Below are positions 63,062 to 64,000 of a stretch of 64,000 nt of DNA, in pieces. Within the stretch, counting starts at the first letter, position 1. Each line of letters opens with the position of its first letter. The stretch is taken from the NCBI GenBank assembly GCA_902141825.1, contig CABFPG010000012.1, forward strand, positions 62,001 through 126,000, written 5' to 3'. Below the pieces are notes generated by a model. The model had not been told where the DNA came from and searched no databases. It saw only the letters and a list, made by a program, of their open reading frames with translations. Source of the stretch: Thalassocella blandensis (GTDB lineage: Bacteria; Pseudomonadota; Gammaproteobacteria; Pseudomonadales; Cellvibrionaceae). The position numbers were made by a program, and so were the translations under genes.

Positions 63062-64000
63062 ATGGAAAAAACCTACCAACCCGGCGCAATAGAAAAAAAT
63101 TGGTACGAGAACTGGGAAAATAAAGGTTACTTTGCTCCAAGCGGGCAAGGTGAGCCGTATTGCATCATGATTCCACCTCCGAATGTCACCGGCAGTTTAC
63201 ACATGGGACACGGCTTTCAGGAAAGCATCATGGATGCCCTCATTCGCTATCACCGAATGAAAGGCTGCAATACCTTGTGGCAAGTGGGTACCGACCACGC
63301 GGGTATCGCCACACAAATGGTTGTCGAGCGCCTGCTGGATGCCGATGGCACAAATCGCCATGCACTGGGTCGTGAAAAATTCATTGAGCGCGTGTGGGAA
63401 TGGAAAGAAGAATCCGGCGGTCATATTACCCGCCAGTTACGTCGTTTGGGCGCATCTCCAGACTGGAGCCGTGAGCGCTTCACGATGGACGACGGGTTTT
63501 ACGAAGCGGTGCAGGAAGTATTTATTCGCCTGTATCAGGATGGCCTGATCTACCGTGGCAAACGCCTGGTCAACTGGGACCCCAAACTGCACACCGCTAT
63601 TTCGGATCTGGAAGTCATCAATGAAGAGAAAAAGGGGCACCTCTGGCATTTTAAATACCCCCTGACAGACGGTTCCGGCCATTTGGTTGTAGCCACTACT
63701 CGCCCCGAAACCATGCTGGGCGATACGGCTGTTGCCGTACACCCTGACGACGAGCGTTATGCACACCTTATTGGCAAAACCATCAAGCTGCCTTTGGCTG
63801 ATCGGGAAATTCCGATCATCGCCGATGAATATGTCGATAAAGATTTCGGCACCGGCTGCGTAAAAATTACCCCAGCGCACGATTTTAATGACTATGAAAT
63901 GGGCCAGCGTCATAACCTGCCCATGATCAATATTTTCGATGACAACGCACACCTCAACACCAACACGCCGGAAGCCTACCAAGGCATGGAGCGTTTCGCA
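63062..64000 (+). CDS. valS: Valyl-tRNA synthetase (N-terminal part, cut by window end)
   Basis: Charges tRNA-Val. 313 residues are in the window, and the frame is open to its end. The HIGH-type motif is [15 protein letters not shown] (about residues 39-53), followed by [13 protein letters not shown] and [30 protein letters not shown]. The start of the editing domain shows [19 protein letters not shown] and [17 protein letters not shown]. The ATG at 63062 gives [15 protein letters not shown], which fits the family start. Confidence 0.97.
   Translation, partial: MEKTYQPGAIEKNWYENWENKGYFAPSGQGEPYCIMIPPPNVTGSLHMGHGFQESIMDALIRYHRMKGCNTLWQVGTDHAGIATQMVVERLLDADGTNRHALGREKFIERVWEWKEESGGHITRQLRRLGASPDWSRERFTMDDGFYEAVQEVFIRLYQDGLIYRGKRLVNWDPKLHTAISDLEVINEEKKGHLWHFKYPLTDGSGHLVVATTRPETMLGDTAVAVHPDDERYAHLIGKTIKLPLADREIPIIADEYVDKDFGTGCVKITPAHDFNDYEMGQRHNLPMINIFDDNAHLNTNTPEAYQGMERFA

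Overview
The window looks like a chromosome segment of a marine, polysaccharide-degrading gammaproteobacterium of the Cellvibrionaceae type (Saccharophagus, Teredinibacter, Cellvibrio and relatives). The reasons are long polyserine linkers between carbohydrate-active modules, a GH18 chitinase and a GH16 laminarinase-like enzyme, Entner-Doudoroff genes, and gammaproteobacterial gene order (lptFG diverging from pepA-holC-valS; yadGH; an AlaA close to the E. coli type). The genus is an inference. No insertion sequence, integrase, phage gene or CRISPR array is visible.

Layout. 1-4.9 kb: tail of a coiled-coil protein, a membrane adenylate cyclase, and a yadG-yadH-queF run on the minus strand. 5.2-10.5 kb: three small exported proteins and a large secreted subtilisin with a PA domain. 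11.1-11.3 kb: a tRNA-Glu/tRNA-Gly unit with a clear promoter and terminator. 11.5-18.4 kb: mixed housekeeping genes (DUF1499 protein, msrB, alaA, VOC protein, M28 peptidase). 19.7-26 kb: putA, a short AraC-type protein, xseA. 26.0-29.8 kb: two convergent cassettes of Ras-like small GTPases, Roadblock/LC7 proteins and receiver-like/winged-helix adaptors. 30.3-33.5 kb: GH18 chitinase and a long intergenic region with three identical LacI-type palindromes. 33.5-37.6 kb: SNF2 helicase and an overlapping partner gene. 37.7-43.5 kb: Entner-Doudoroff genes eda, edd and zwf on the minus strand, diverging from gap. 43.8-47.1 kb: DUF3108 protein, cyclase-FHA fusion, lipoprotein, RDD membrane protein. 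47.3-52.8 kb: a giant secreted GH16/CBM/PA14/di-haem oxidoreductase fusion. 54.2-57.2 kb: a degenerate hybrid kinase plus a REC-Fis response regulator. 57.3-64 kb: lptG, lptF, pepA, holC, an unknown gene and the start of valS.

How it fits together. Secreted chitinase, beta-glucanase and protease would release sugars and peptides. The sugars could feed the Entner-Doudoroff genes and gap, and the peptides PepA and PutA. Two class III adenylate cyclases, the GTPase/Roadblock module and the phosphorelay pair are the signalling layer. The most unusual items are the doubled GTPase/Roadblock module, the glycanase fused to a di-haem cytochrome, the pseudokinase with an AAA-less LuxO-like regulator preceded by TTGCA dyads, and several intergenic tandem arrays with a period near 14 bp.
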